64,000 nucleotides of DNA from Promicromonospora panici (GCF_900608595.1 NZ_UWYY01000007.1:124001-188000), one strand, 5' to 3'. Counted from the stretch's first letter, positions 52,405 to 61,833 are shown. Numbers and translations are program-made. The notes: generated by a model not told the origin, from the letters alone.

Positions 52405-55088
52405 GACTGCTCCACGATCTCGTCGATCACCGTGCCACCCAGCACCTGGACCACGAGTGGCACGCCGACCAGCCCGGCCGACGTGATGTCCGGGTCGTCG
52501 GCGGACGGCTCGTCATAGAAGTCGGGACCGTCGCCCGAGAGCGCCGCAGCAGGCCCGCCCGCCGGGGTGCTCGTCCGCGTCTCGGCCGGGCTTCCGGTCG
52601 CCGCTCTCGCTCGCCGCTCGTTCGCCTGTCGCAGCGCCTCGCGTGCGCTACCCGCTCCCGACATCGGAGCCCGCGCGGGAGCGGGGGCCTGCTCCTCGTA
52701 GACCGGCTCGGGCTCGGGCATGTCGTAGTCCGCCGGGGGCTCGGTCGTGCTGGCACCTGAGAGCCAGGCCTCGTCGGCTGCACTCGTCGCGGCCGGCGGG
52801 CGGGCGGCACGCCGAGTTGGCTCCGGACGTCCAGGCTCAGGGCGTCCAGGCTCAGGGCCGGACGGCTCGGGACGCGACGGCTCAGGACGCTCGGCAACCG
52901 CGACGGCACCCTTGGCCGACGCGGGAGCCAGTCCCGACTGCGCGCCGGGGCCTCTGACCGTCGCCGTACTCGTCGGGGCGCCAGCCACGGAGGCGGAGTC
53001 CGCGGGCGCCGGCGATGCCGCGGCGGTGCCACCGCCTGGCGCGGGCACGTCCGGCCAGTCCGGCGTCGGGACGGCGGCCGGAGCCAGGGCCTCGCGTCGG
53101 GGATCGTCCGAAGGCGCCGCCGAACCGGCACCACCGCCCGACGCACCGCCACCCCCAGGACCGCCGCCCGCAGGACCTCCCCCGGAGGCACCACCGCCGG
53201 ACGCTCCGCCGCCGCCCGCCGGGCCCTCGTCGAGGGTCGCCTCGACGCGGACGCGGATGCCGAGCGTCTGATAGACCGCTTCCTCCACGGCGCTTGTGTG
53301 CCGTGCGTTCGAGAACGTCCGGGCCAAACCCGGAGCCGCGAAGCCGAGCTTCAGCGTGCCGCCCTCGAGGGCGGCGACCTGCGCATTCGGACCGACGAGC
53401 GACCAGGTCACGCGTGCGGCCGCGAGCGCGCCGAGAACCTCTGGCCAGCGGCGCCGGACGGTTTCCGTCGTCACGCCGGGCTCGGCACCGTCGGCCGCGG
53501 CCGGAGGAGCCGCGGGCGCGGCTTCCGGCTCTGGTGTAACAGGCTGGGGCGCGACTGGCTCCGGCGCAGCTGTAAAGGGAGCCGCGGCCGCCGACTGCGC
53601 AGGTGCGGCCTGGACCGGTTCGGCTTCCGGAGCCGCAGGCGCCGGCTCGGCAGGTGTCGGGTGCGCGGCAGGCGTCACGGGCACGGCCGCGGCGTCCGCC
53701 GTCGGCCCTGGTTCAGGCGCGACGGGCGCAGCCGCCTGAGCGGGCTGCGGGGTGGCCGTCGGCTGACCGGACTCCCCCCGCTTCTTGCGCGCGTCGAGCA
53801 CCGCACGCGCGGCGGCGGCCCCGGCGAGGCCGCCCGTCGCCGACTCGTCGGCCGGTCCGTGGCCCGGCGCGGCGGCAGCGCCACCCTGGCTGAGGGGTAC
53901 CGGTGCAGAGGACGCGCCGATGCCGCCCCGTTCGAGGCGGTCGATACGCGCGGCGAGCCCTGCGGCGCCGTCGTCGGCTCCCGGGAGGAGCAGCCGTGCG
54001 CACAGCAGCTCCAGGTGCAGACGCGGCGACGTGGCGCCGGTCATCTCGGTGAGCGCGGCGTTCACGAGGTCCGCCGCCCGGGACAGCTCCGCCACCCCGA
54101 GCCGCCCGGCCTGGGTGCGCATGCGGTCCAGCTGGTCGGTGGGTATACCCCGAAGCACGGCGCTGGCGGCATCACCCGAGACGCCGATGACTATGAGGTC
54201 GCGCAGGCGCTCCAGGACATCCTCGACGAACCGGCGCGGCTCGTGTCCCGTCGCGATGATCTGGTCGACGACCCGGAAGATGGAGCCGCCGTCGCGTGCG
54301 GCGAGCGCGTCCACGACGTCGTCCAGGAGGTTCGCGTGCGTGAACCCGAGCAGGCCCACCGCCAGGTCATAGTCCACGACCCCGCCCGTGGCGCCGGCGA
54401 TGAGCTGGTCCATCACGGACAGGGAGTCGCGCACCGAGCCGCCGCCGGCACGCGTGACCAGCGGGAGCACTCCGCCGCCCACCTCGACCCCCTCGGCCGC
54501 GCAGAGCTGTTCGAGGTACGGGGACAGCACGTCCGGCGGCACGAGCCGGAACGGGTAGTGGTGCGTGCGCGACCGGATCGTGCCGATCACCTTGTCCGGC
54601 TCGGTCGTCGCGAAGATGAACTTGATGTGCGGCGGCGGCTCCTCGACGATCTTCAGCAGCGCGTTGAAGCCCTGCGGCGTCACCATGTGCGCCTCGTCGA
54701 GGATGAAGATCTTGTACCGGTCGCGGGCGGGCGCGAAGGTGGCACGTTCGCGCAGGTCACGCGCGTCGTCCACACCGTTGTGCGACGCCGCGTCGATCTC
54801 GACCACGTCGAGCGACCCGCTACCACCGCGCGCCAGCTCGACGCAGGAGGCGCACTCGCCGCACGGGGTGTCGATCGGCGACTCGGGGGTGTTCTTCGCA
54901 CAGTTCAGCGTCCGCGCCAAGATGCGGGCCGACGTCGTCTTGCCACAGCCCCGGGGACCGCTGAAGAGATAGGCATGGTTCACCCGCCCGCTGCGCAAGG
55001 CCTGCATGAGGGGGCCCGTGACGTGGTCCTGGCCGATCACCTCGGCGAACGTCTCGGGCCTGTAGCGGCGGTATAGGGCGGTGCTCAC
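52401..55088 (-). CDS. dnaX: DNA polymerase III subunits gamma and tau
   Basis: 895 aa. N-terminal clamp-loader ATPase: Walker A SGPRGCGKTTSARILARTLN (about 44-63), a C4 zinc module (CAKNTPESPIDTPCGECASC, about 64-83), Walker B FILDEAHMV, SRC-like sensor region, then domain III (about 240-370). The C-terminal half (from about 490) is low-complexity Ala/Pro/Gly/Glu and ends in a short conserved tail. It loads the sliding clamp. GTG at 55088 is the family start (VSTALYRRYRPETF); TATCGT lies 7 nt upstream, so the message may be leaderless. recR, often next to dnaX, is elsewhere. NUDIX gene follows by ATGA. Confidence 0.93.
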   Translation of the reverse strand: MSTALYRRYRPETFAEVIGQDHVTGPLMQALRSGRVNHAYLFSGPRGCGKTTSARILARTLNCAKNTPESPIDTPCGECASCVELARGGSGSLDVVEIDAASHNGVDDARDLRERATFAPARDRYKIFILDEAHMVTPQGFNALLKIVEEPPPHIKFIFATTEPDKVIGTIRSRTHHYPFRLVPPDVLSPYLEQLCAAEGVEVGGGVLPLVTRAGGGSVRDSLSVMDQLIAGATGGVVDYDLAVGLLGFTHANLLDDVVDALAARDGGSIFRVVDQIIATGHEPRRFVEDVLERLRDLIVIGVSGDAASAVLRGIPTDQLDRMRTQAGRLGVAELSRAADLVNAALTEMTGATSPRLHLELLCARLLLPGADDGAAGLAARIDRLERGGIGASSAPVPLSQGGAAAAPGHGPADESATGGLAGAAAARAVLDARKKRGESGQPTATPQPAQAAAPVAPEPGPTADAAAVPVTPAAHPTPAEPAPAAPEAEPVQAAPAQSAAAAPFTAAPEPVAPQPVTPEPEAAPAAPPAAADGAEPGVTTETVRRRWPEVLGALAAARVTWSLVGPNAQVAALEGGTLKLGFAAPGLARTFSNARHTSAVEEAVYQTLGIRVRVEATLDEGPAGGGGASGGGASGGGPAGGGPGGGGASGGGAGSAAPSDDPRREALAPAAVPTPDWPDVPAPGGGTAAASPAPADSASVAGAPTSTATVRGPGAQSGLAPASAKGAVAVAERPEPSRPEPSGPEPGRPEPGRPEPTRRAARPPAATSAADEAWLSGASTTEPPADYDMPEPEPVYEEQAPAPARAPMSGAGSAREALRQANERRARAATGSPAETRTSTPAGGPAAALSGDGPDFYDEPSADDPDITSAGLVGVPLVVQVLGGTVIDEIVEQS
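52815..52892 (-). repeat. Pro-Glu-Pro tandem repeat in the DnaX tail
   Basis: Five-residue units of the type RPEPS/GPEPG/RPEPG/RPEPT repeat about five times, encoded by imperfect 12-15 bp repeats. It is a disordered linker within tau. Confidence 0.75.
53121..53225 (-). repeat. Gly-rich tandem repeat in the DnaX tail
   Basis: Units AGGG/SGGG/PGGG repeat about eight times (ASGGGASGGGPAGGGP is a typical run), a flexible glycine linker in the middle of the tau C-terminal half. Confidence 0.75.
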
Positions 55089-55218
55089 CCCCGCAACGAT
55101 AGACGGCCTCACCGACACTCGGAGGACGGCCGTCCACAGGTTCGGATTCGCCATGCGAATCGAACGTGTGTTCCATATGATGGTCGCATATTCGGACCCG
55201 ACCGGAGGGTGGCCAGCC

Positions 55219-56701
55219 ATGCGGATCAACAGCACCGCTTTGCGCTCGGTGCCGAGCCTGCCATCCGTCACCGACACCACCCACGCCGACGTGACGTCGG
55301 CCCTTGGCGACGTCGGCCTGGAGCAGATCGCAGCCCTGCACGCCTGGCTCCTAGCGGCGGCCAAGCCTGGCGACAACCCGGCCCGCATCGACACCCTGCG
55401 CGCCCTGGAAGACATCAAGGCAGCCTGCGCTGCGGTGCAGGCTCAGGTACTGGTCGAGCTGCACGACGACGCGCTCGTGGCCGCGCGTGAGCACGCCGCG
55501 GACCCGGCCGGACACCACGACTCGACCGGTCGGCAGATCCCGGTCACGGTGCGGTCCGCCGAACGTGACGCGACCGCGAGCACCGTCCAGCAGGCCGCCC
55601 GCGCTGCGCCTCTCACCTCACCGGACCCGGACCCTGCTGGGCGCGGCCCGCCTCTGGCACGAGGAGATGCCGCACACGCTGGCGGTACTGCGGGAGGGCA
55701 GGCTGTCCGAGGGACGAGCGCTGCTGCTGGTCAAGGAGACGGCGTGCCTCACGCTAGAGGACCGCAGCCGTGTCGACACGGACCTGTGCGCCGACCCGGC
55801 CACCCTGCACGGGGTCGGCACCCGGCGGCTGGTCGCCATGATCAACGAGCGCGCCAACCAGATCGACCCGGCAGCACTGGTCAAGCGGGCCGCGAAGGCC
55901 ACCAGTGAGCGCTGCGTCACGATCCGGCCCGCCCCGGACACCATGACGTACGTGACCGCACTGCTGCCCGTCGCGCAAGGGGTACAGGTCTACGCGGCGC
56001 TGAAGCTCGCCGCGGAGTCCGCCCGGTACACGGGCGGCGACGAGCGCTCCACCGGCCAGATCATGGCCGACACGCTCGTCGAACGAACCACCGGCCAGGA
56101 ACGTGCGGCGGCGGTGCCCGTCACGGTGAACCTCGTCGTGTCCGACGCCGCCCTGCTCGGCGGCGGCCACGAGCCCGCCGTCATCCTGGACGCGACCGGC
56201 GCCGGGCACGGCACCATCCCGGCGGCCATCACCCGCAACCTCACCGCTGGCGCCGTCGACCTCGGCGCAGCCTGGCTGCGGACCATCTACGCCACCACGA
56301 GCGGCGACCTGATCGGCACGACCGGCAGACGCCGGTTCTTCGCCGACGGGCTCGCGGACCTGCTGCGGATCAGGGACCAGGGCGTCTGCCGCACGCCCTG
56401 GTGCGACGCCCCGATGCGCCATCTCGACCACATCCAACCCGCGGCCGACGGCGGAAGCACCAGCCTGGTCAACGGGCAAGGGCTCTGTGCTGGGTGCAAC
56501 CAGGCCAAGGAAGCACCCGGCTGGCGATCAGCGCCCGGGACCGACCCTGCCACCGGCCGACACGTCGTCACCACCACCACACCAACCGGTCACACGTACC
56601 GATCGGTCGCGCCGCCACCCCCGCGAGCGGCCGACCAGACAGCGCCACGCAGCACGGGCAGGAGCCCCACGATCTTGCGGCCGGTGCGGCAGGCAGCCTG
56701 A
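55219..56701 (+). pseudogene. DUF222/HNH endonuclease gene with a frameshift
   Basis: The N-terminal DUF222 part (from ATG 55219, GGAGGGTGG upstream; MRINSTALRSVPS...) is open in frame up to about 55600, where the conserved continuation RLSPHRTRTLLG moves to the +1 frame and then runs intact through the HNH block (MRHLDHIQPAADGG, LCAGCN) to the stop at 56701. A single extra base in GCCCGCGCTGCGCC, or two missing, explains the break. It is a paralogue of the gene at the left edge. Either a pseudogene, a programmed shift or a sequence error. Confidence 0.75.
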
Positions 56702-56728
56702 TCTCGCCGGTCTCACCCTTGCCATCTT

Positions 56729-56751
56729 GAAATGTTAGCGACTAACATTTC
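56729..56751. promoter_or_regulatory. Perfect TetR operator over a leaderless promoter
   Basis: GAAATGTTAG-CGA-CTAACATTTC is a perfect 10-bp dyad. A -10-like TAACAT within it lies 6 nt before the GTG start at 56755, so a bound repressor would block the start point of the TetR-ABC operon directly. Confidence 0.75.
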
Positions 56752-56754
56752 TAG

Positions 56755-57315
56755 GTGGCCACACCCCGCACCCTCCGCACCCGAGCCCGCATCCTCGATG
56801 CCGCACTCGACCTCTTCGAGCGCCAGGGCTACGACGCCACCACGGTGAACCAGATCGCCGACGCCGCGGGCATCACCCCCATGACGTTCTTCCGGCACTT
56901 CCCCACCAAGGACGCCGTGCTGGTCACCGACCCGTACGACCCCCTCATCGCACAAGCCGTCGGCGCCCAGCCGGCCGACCTTCCTCCCCTGGAGCGCACG
57001 CGCCTCGGCATGCTCGCCGCGCTCGGCGACATCACGCCCACCGAGGACGCCACGGCGAGGCGTCGCGTCGCCCTCGTCACACAGTCCCCCTCGCTCCGAG
57101 CCGCCGTAGCCATCGGCACCGAGGCCACCCAGGAGGCGATAGTCGAGCAGCTCGTGGCCGACGGCGTCGATCCCCTGGACGCCGCAATCGCCGCCTCGGC
57201 CTGCCTCGCCGCCACGACCGCAGCCCTCCTGGCCTGGGGCACCGCGCCGAGCGACGTCACGCTCGCCGATCTCGTCCACCGCGCCCTGGCGCAACTCGCC
57301 CTGGAGAAGCCATGA
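56755..57315 (+). CDS. TetR family regulator of an ABC exporter operon
   Basis: 186 aa, GTG start without ribosome site (leaderless). Helix-turn-helix at about 10-55 (RILDAALDLFERQGYDATTV, FFRHFPTKDAVLV). The C-terminal region is of the AcrR/MftR type with no recognisable ligand site. First gene of a three-gene operon with an ABC ATPase and permease, linked by ATGA overlaps, so it likely represses its own operon through the perfect palindrome upstream and is released by a drug-like ligand. Confidence 0.88.
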   Translation: MATPRTLRTRARILDAALDLFERQGYDATTVNQIADAAGITPMTFFRHFPTKDAVLVTDPYDPLIAQAVGAQPADLPPLERTRLGMLAALGDITPTEDATARRRVALVTQSPSLRAAVAIGTEATQEAIVEQLVADGVDPLDAAIAASACLAATTAALLAWGTAPSDVTLADLVHRALAQLALEKP

Positions 57316-58079
57316 CCGCGCTCCTGCTCGACGACGTCTCGCACAGCTTCGGAGATCGGGTCGCCCTCGACCACCTCACCCTCGACGTGGAGCCGGGCCG
57401 GGTCACGGCCCTGATCGGCCTCAACGGCGCCGGCAAGACGACGGCGCTCCGCGCGCTGGCCGGCCGCCTGCGCCCGACGCACGGCGAGGCGAGGATCCTC
57501 GGCCACAACCCCGCTGACCTGCCCATCGACGTCGCCACGCGGTTCGGCCACGTGGTCGACACCCCACTGATCTACCCCGAGCTGACCGTGACCGAGAGTC
57601 TTCGCTGCTCTGCCCGGCTGCACGGCCGGCCCCGGCAAGCGGCCGCACCCGCGGCGAGCGCCGCCGTCGGCCGCATGGGACTCGCGCCGTGGCGCCACGC
57701 ACGGGCCCGAACCCTCTCGATGGGCAACCGTCAGCGCCTCGGGATCGCCTGCGCCACCCTGCATCGGCCGACCGCGTTGATCCTCGACGAGCCGACCAGC
57801 GCCCTCGATCCGCAGGGTGTGGTCCTGGTCCGCGAACTCGTCCGCGAGCTGGCCGACGAGGGCGCGGCGGTACTCGTCTCGAGCCATCACCTCGACGAGG
57901 TCGCCCGGGTCGCGGACGAGATAGTCGTGCTGCACGGCGGGCGTGACGTCGGACGGCTCGAACCCGGCGGCACCGACCTGGAGCAGCGGTTCTTCGCCAT
58001 GGTGCTGGAGGCCGACACCCGAAACGCCGATATCCGCACCGCCAATGCCCGCACCGCCGACACCGGGAGCCTGGCATGA
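57312..58079 (+). CDS. ABC exporter ATP-binding protein
   Basis: 255 aa. Walker A GLNGAGKTT (about 36-44), signature LSMGNRQRLGIACATL (about 135-150), Walker B LILDEPTSALD (about 155-165) and switch His in LVSSHHLDEVA. A short tail with a repeated NADIRTANARTADT follows. Belongs to the ABC-2 exporter ATPases. Coupled at both ends by ATGA, partner of the permease downstream. Substrate unknown. Confidence 0.87.
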   Translation: MTALLLDDVSHSFGDRVALDHLTLDVEPGRVTALIGLNGAGKTTALRALAGRLRPTHGEARILGHNPADLPIDVATRFGHVVDTPLIYPELTVTESLRCSARLHGRPRQAAAPAASAAVGRMGLAPWRHARARTLSMGNRQRLGIACATLHRPTALILDEPTSALDPQGVVLVRELVRELADEGAAVLVSSHHLDEVARVADEIVVLHGGRDVGRLEPGGTDLEQRFFAMVLEADTRNADIRTANARTADTGSLA

Positions 58080-58861
58080 ACCTCCGCGCCGCCCTTGCCG
58101 TCGAGGCGCTCAAGCTGCGCCGCTCGACCGTCGCCCGCATCGCGACCGCTCTGCTCGTGCTGCTCGTCCCGCTCGGGAGCGTCGGGATGGTGGCGCTCGC
58201 CCGGTCGCCGCAGCCTGTCGGCCCGACGGCGGCCAAGCTCGCCGACTACGCGACCGGCGACCTCGCCACGACACACCTGCTGGTGTGCGCCCAGGTGCTC
58301 TCGGTCGCCGCGCTGGCCGCGGGCGGATTCTTCGTCGCGTGGTCGTTCGGCCGGGAGCTGGAGAGCGGCACCGCCGGCGCACTGTTCGGCCTCGCCGTGT
58401 CGCGCGGCACGGTCGCCCTGGCCAAGTGCCTGGTTGCCCTGGCCTGGATCGTGGCGTGCGTGGTGCTGACGGTCGCCGTGACCGTCGCGGCTTCGGCGGT
58501 GGTCACCGCTGTCTCCGGCGAGGCCTTCGGCCCGGAAGCCTGGGCCGGGGCGCGGAACTCCGTCGTCGCCGGGGTCCTCGGCAGCGGGCTGGCCCTGCCG
58601 TTCGCCTGGGTGGCGACGGCGACGCGCAGCCAGCTCGGCACGGTCGGAGCACTGGTCGGCGTCGTCTCGCTCACGCAGATCGTCGTGCTGCTCGGCGGCG
58701 GCTCGTGGTTCCCCTACGCCGCCCCGTCGCTGTGGGCGGGCATGGGCGGAGCGGCCGCGGCGGCCGCGGTCGGTCTCCCCCACCTGCTGCTCGCGGCGGC
58801 GGTCGCCCCGGTCGCGGTCGCCGCCGTCGTGCAGGCCTGGCGACGCCTCACGAACGTGTGA
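58076..58861 (+). CDS. ABC exporter permease
   Basis: 261 aa, six hydrophobic segments (about 18-38, 64-88, 108-135, 145-170, 180-198, 220-245). It has the ABC-2 layout with an ELESGTAGALFGLAVSRG coupling loop (about 98-115). Forms an exporter with the ATPase encoded just before it. It ends 9 nt from the convergent metI stop. Confidence 0.82.
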   Translation: MNLRAALAVEALKLRRSTVARIATALLVLLVPLGSVGMVALARSPQPVGPTAAKLADYATGDLATTHLLVCAQVLSVAALAAGGFFVAWSFGRELESGTAGALFGLAVSRGTVALAKCLVALAWIVACVVLTVAVTVAASAVVTAVSGEAFGPEAWAGARNSVVAGVLGSGLALPFAWVATATRSQLGTVGALVGVVSLTQIVVLLGGGSWFPYAAPSLWAGMGGAAAAAAVGLPHLLLAAAVAPVAVAAVVQAWRRLTNV

Positions 58862-58870
58862 GGCGTCGCT

Positions 58871-59527
58871 TCACCGCCGCAGCGCGCGCCGCGCGAGCCC
58901 GTTCCCCAGCCACTGGACGGCCTGGACGATCAGCACGATGACCACCACCACGACGGCGGTGACCGCCCAGTCGTACTGCCGGTAGCCCTGGACGATCGCG
59001 AAGTCGCCCAGCCCGCCGGCACCCAGGTACCCGCCGATCGCCGACATGTCGAGCACACCGACGAACAGGAACGTGTAGCCCAGGATCAGGGGTGCGAGCG
59101 CCTCCGGGACCAGCACGGTCCGCACGATCCGGAAAGGCGAGGCGCCCATGGCCCGGGCGGCCTCGACCACACCGGGGTCGATGGAGACGAGGTTCTGCTC
59201 CACGAGCCGCGCGAACACGAACGTCGCCATGAAGCACATGGCGAACGTGAACGCCTCGATGCCGATCGTCGAGCCGATGACCGCGCGGGTCAGCGGGCCG
59301 AGCGCCACCAGGAAGATGATGAATGGCACCGGCCGCACCACGTTCACGGCGATGTTCAGCACTGCGAACACGAACCGGTTGCCGAGCAGGTTCCCGGGCC
59401 GCGTCAGGTACAGGCCGAGTCCGAGGGCGAGCCCGAGAAAGCCACCCACGAGCAAGGTGATCAGCACCATGTACGCGGTCTGGCCGGCCGCCTCCCAGAG
59501 CAGCGGCGTCAACTGGTCCCAGCTCAT
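58871..59527 (-). CDS. metI: Methionine ABC importer permease MetI
   Basis: 218 aa, five to six membrane helices with the EAA loop (VVEAARAMGASPFRIVRTVL, about 138-157), length and order as in MetI. ATG at 59527 overlaps the metN stop (ATGA). Forms the D-/L-methionine importer with MetN and MetQ. Last gene of the metQ-metN-metI operon. Confidence 0.93.
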   Translation of the reverse strand: MSWDQLTPLLWEAAGQTAYMVLITLLVGGFLGLALGLGLYLTRPGNLLGNRFVFAVLNIAVNVVRPVPFIIFLVALGPLTRAVIGSTIGIEAFTFAMCFMATFVFARLVEQNLVSIDPGVVEAARAMGASPFRIVRTVLVPEALAPLILGYTFLFVGVLDMSAIGGYLGAGGLGDFAIVQGYRQYDWAVTAVVVVVIVLIVQAVQWLGNGLARRALRR

Positions 59528-60588
59528 ACGGCTGCCCTCCCATGGTCGTCCACCCATGTCACGTCCCTCAGCGCGGCAACGGCGGACTCCACCGCGGCAG
59601 GATCGCCGACGAGCTCTACGGTCAGCGACCCGTACGGCCGCTCCGCGACCTCGGTGATGCCGCCGAAGACGACCGTCCCGTCGACACCGTGCTCGCGCAG
59701 CGTGCGCGTGAGCACGGCCGACGACCCCGCGACCTCGTCGACACCCACCGTCACGATGTGCCCGGTATGCCGGGCGCGTAGGCGCTCCAGCACCTCGGGC
59801 GACGGCCGGTCGCGCAGCGCGGTGGCGACGAACCGCCGGGTGATGTCGTGCGCGGGCGCGCTGAACACCTGGTACGCCTCCCCCACCTCGACGACGCGCC
59901 CCCGGTCCATCACCGCAACCCGGTGGCAGATCGAGCGCACCACGTCCATCTCGTGCGTGATCACGACGACCGTGACGCCGAGCTCGCGGTTGACGCGCTG
60001 GAGCAGGTCCAGCACGTCGCGCGTCGTCTCGGGGTCGAGTGCCGACGTCGCCTCGTCCGCGAGCAGGATGCGCGGGTTGGTGGCGAGCGCCCGGGCGATG
60101 CCGACGCGCTGCTTCTGCCCGCCCGACAGCGCCGACGGGTGCACCCCCGCCTTCTCCACCAGGCCGACGAAGTCGAGCAGCTCGGCCACCCGCGCCTCGC
60201 GCCGGGCCCGCGGCCAGCCGGCCACCTCGAGCGGGTAGGCGACATTCCCCGCGACGGTCCGGGAGGCGAGCAGGTTGAACTGCTGGAACACCATGCCGAT
60301 CCCCGCCCGCACCGGGCGCAGGCGCGCCTCGTTCAGGGCGCCGAGCGCGACGCCGTCGACGACGACGTCACCGCCCGTCGTGCGTTCCAGCGCGTTGATC
60401 AGCCGGACCAGCGTGGACTTGCCGGCACCCGACTGACCGATGACGCCGAAGATCTCGCCCTCGCGGATGTCGAGGGTGACCTCGTCGACGGCGCGCACCT
60501 CCGCACCCCGCCCGCGGCCCGGGAACACCTTGGAGGCGCCCTCGAACCGCACGATGCTGCCGGCGGCAGCTCCGGTCGCGGCAGACAT
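59524..60588 (-). CDS. metN: Methionine ABC importer ATP-binding protein MetN
   Basis: 354 aa. Walker A GQSGAGKST (about 52-60), MVFQQFNLLASRTVAGNVAY, signature LSGGQKQRVGIARAL (about 153-167), Walker B ILLADEATSALD, switch His in VITHEMDVV. A C-terminal NIL domain (about 275-350) is the methionine-sensing domain that inhibits transport when the amino acid is plentiful. Overlaps metQ stop (TGATG) and metI. Confidence 0.95.
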   Translation of the reverse strand: MSAATGAAAGSIVRFEGASKVFPGRGRGAEVRAVDEVTLDIREGEIFGVIGQSGAGKSTLVRLINALERTTGGDVVVDGVALGALNEARLRPVRAGIGMVFQQFNLLASRTVAGNVAYPLEVAGWPRARREARVAELLDFVGLVEKAGVHPSALSGGQKQRVGIARALATNPRILLADEATSALDPETTRDVLDLLQRVNRELGVTVVVITHEMDVVRSICHRVAVMDRGRVVEVGEAYQVFSAPAHDITRRFVATALRDRPSPEVLERLRARHTGHIVTVGVDEVAGSSAVLTRTLREHGVDGTVVFGGITEVAERPYGSLTVELVGDPAAVESAVAALRDVTWVDDHGRAAV

Positions 60589-61475
60589 CAGGAGGCGTCC
60601 GCCTCGATACCGGCCAGGATCTCCTGCAGCTCGCTGGCCGAGTTGTCCTTGATGACGCCGGTGCCGCCGGACGCTTCCAGCACGCCCTTCTCGACCTCCG
60701 GGGAGTGGTAGATCTCGACGAGCTGCTGGAACACCTCGTTGTCCGCGTCGTCCGCGCGGGCCACCCATACGTTGATGTACGGCGCGGCGGCGTCGGAGTC
60801 CGGGTCGTCCGAGAAGATCGCGTCCTCGGAGGTCAGGCCGGCGTCGCCCACGAAGTCGTTGTTGATGATCGAGGCGTCGACGTCCTGCAGGGCGAGCGCC
60901 GTCTGCGCGGCGTCGACCGGTGTCACGGTCACGCGCGACTCGTCCTCGAGCACGTCGGCGGGCGTGGAGAACGCGCTGCCGCCGTCGCGCAGAGCGACCA
61001 GCCCGGCCTCCTGCAGCACGAGCAGCGCGCGGGCCTGGTTGCTGTCGTCGTTCGGGATCGCGACCTCTCCGCCGTCGGGAATGTCCTCGACGCTGTCGTG
61101 CTGCTGGGAGTAGAGCCCCAGCGGGTAGACGGCGGTGGCCGCGATCGGCGTCAGGTCCTGCCCGGAGGCGGTGTTGTAGGTGGCGAGGAACTGCAGGTGC
61201 TGGAACTGGTTGAGGTCGAGGTCGCCGTCGGTCAGGCCCTGGTTGGGCAGCTGGTAGTCGCTGAAGTTCACGAGCTCGACGGTGATGCCCTCCTCCTCGG
61301 CCAGGTCGCTGAAGGTGGTCCAGTAGTCGTCACCGGAGTTGACGACGCCGATGCGGACCGGGTCCTCGGCTGTGCCAGCGGCAGCCGCGGCGTCGCCCCC
61401 GACACCGCAGGCGCTCAGTGCGAGGGCGGTGACGGCGGCGAGGCCGGTGGCCAGAACAGGGGTGAAGCGAGACAT
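60588..61475 (-). CDS. metQ: Methionine-binding lipoprotein MetQ
   Basis: 295 aa. Lipoprotein signal with lipobox LSACG (Cys23), followed by the NlpA/MetQ fold (IGVVNSGDDYWTTF, about 43-56; LNQFQHLQFLATYN, about 88-101). It binds methionine outside the membrane. The ATG follows GAGAGGACC. A 380-nt upstream region (61476-61855) has no established gene but holds two short frames, a hairpin and a 34-bp palindrome (see separate entries). I did not recognise a SAM riboswitch there. Confidence 0.93.
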   Translation of the reverse strand: MSRFTPVLATGLAAVTALALSACGVGGDAAAAAGTAEDPVRIGVVNSGDDYWTTFSDLAEEEGITVELVNFSDYQLPNQGLTDGDLDLNQFQHLQFLATYNTASGQDLTPIAATAVYPLGLYSQQHDSVEDIPDGGEVAIPNDDSNQARALLVLQEAGLVALRDGGSAFSTPADVLEDESRVTVTPVDAAQTALALQDVDASIINNDFVGDAGLTSEDAIFSDDPDSDAAAPYINVWVARADDADNEVFQQLVEIYHSPEVEKGVLEASGGTGVIKDNSASELQEILAGIEADAS

Positions 61476-61613
61476 GGGTGGTCCTCTCAGGGCGCACGGG
61501 CGCGGGTATGCCTGTGCTCAGGATGCGGGGGCCGGCGCGTGGCGCTGGCCGGGGTGGAGCAGCGGCGGGCCACGGCCATCAGCAACGTGGCGAGCTCGCG
61601 AGAGTTCGGGCGG

Positions 61614-61631
61614 CCCTCAGCGGGCTGAGGG
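61614..61631 (-). terminator. Hairpin in the metQ leader
   Basis: Perfect 7-bp stem CCCTCAG/CTGAGGG with a 4-nt loop, 14 nt after the stop of the short frame at 61646-61741. Could be an attenuator; no U tract follows. Confidence 0.45.
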
Positions 61632-61645
61632 AAGGTGGGGCGCTG

Positions 61646-61741
61646 TCAGCGCTCGCACATTCGCCCGCCGCGCACGCGGCCGCCACACATCACGTCGCGG
61701 CAGGTGCGCGACGTCGTGGCGGCGGTCCAGGTGCGGGTCAT
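61646..61741 (-). CDS. Possible leader peptide upstream of metQ
   Basis: A 31-codon frame whose last 18 residues, CRDVMCGGRVRGGRMCER, contain two Met and three Cys codons near the stop, followed by a perfect small hairpin. This is the layout of an attenuation leader responding to sulfur amino acids, which would suit a methionine importer. There is no clear ribosome site, and in GC-rich DNA such frames arise by chance, so the call is tentative. Confidence 0.3.
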   Translation of the reverse strand: MTRTWTAATTSRTCRDVMCGGRVRGGRMCER

Positions 61742-61795
61742 ACGGACATCGTGCGGCACTGAACGACGTCGGAGCGAATCCCCTCGGGGTAAATC

Positions 61796-61829
61796 CCACG
61801 ATGCGGACAAAATGCTGTCCACATCGTGG
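61796..61829. promoter_or_regulatory. 34-bp palindrome between the SRP RNA gene and the metQ leader
   Basis: CCACGATGCGGACA-N6-TGTCCACATCGTGG, 13 of 14 positions paired. The core GGACA-N6-TGTCC looks like the operator of a dimeric (TetR or MetR-like) repressor. It is downstream of the SRP RNA terminator and upstream of the met leader, so it most likely controls metQNI. Confidence 0.55.
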
Positions 61830-61833
61830 AGAG

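Noticed and set aside
61476..61800. SAM riboswitch upstream of metQ.
   Set aside because: I could not find the conserved core of SAM-I or SAM-IV; only small hairpins and short frames are seen. A covariance search would settle this.
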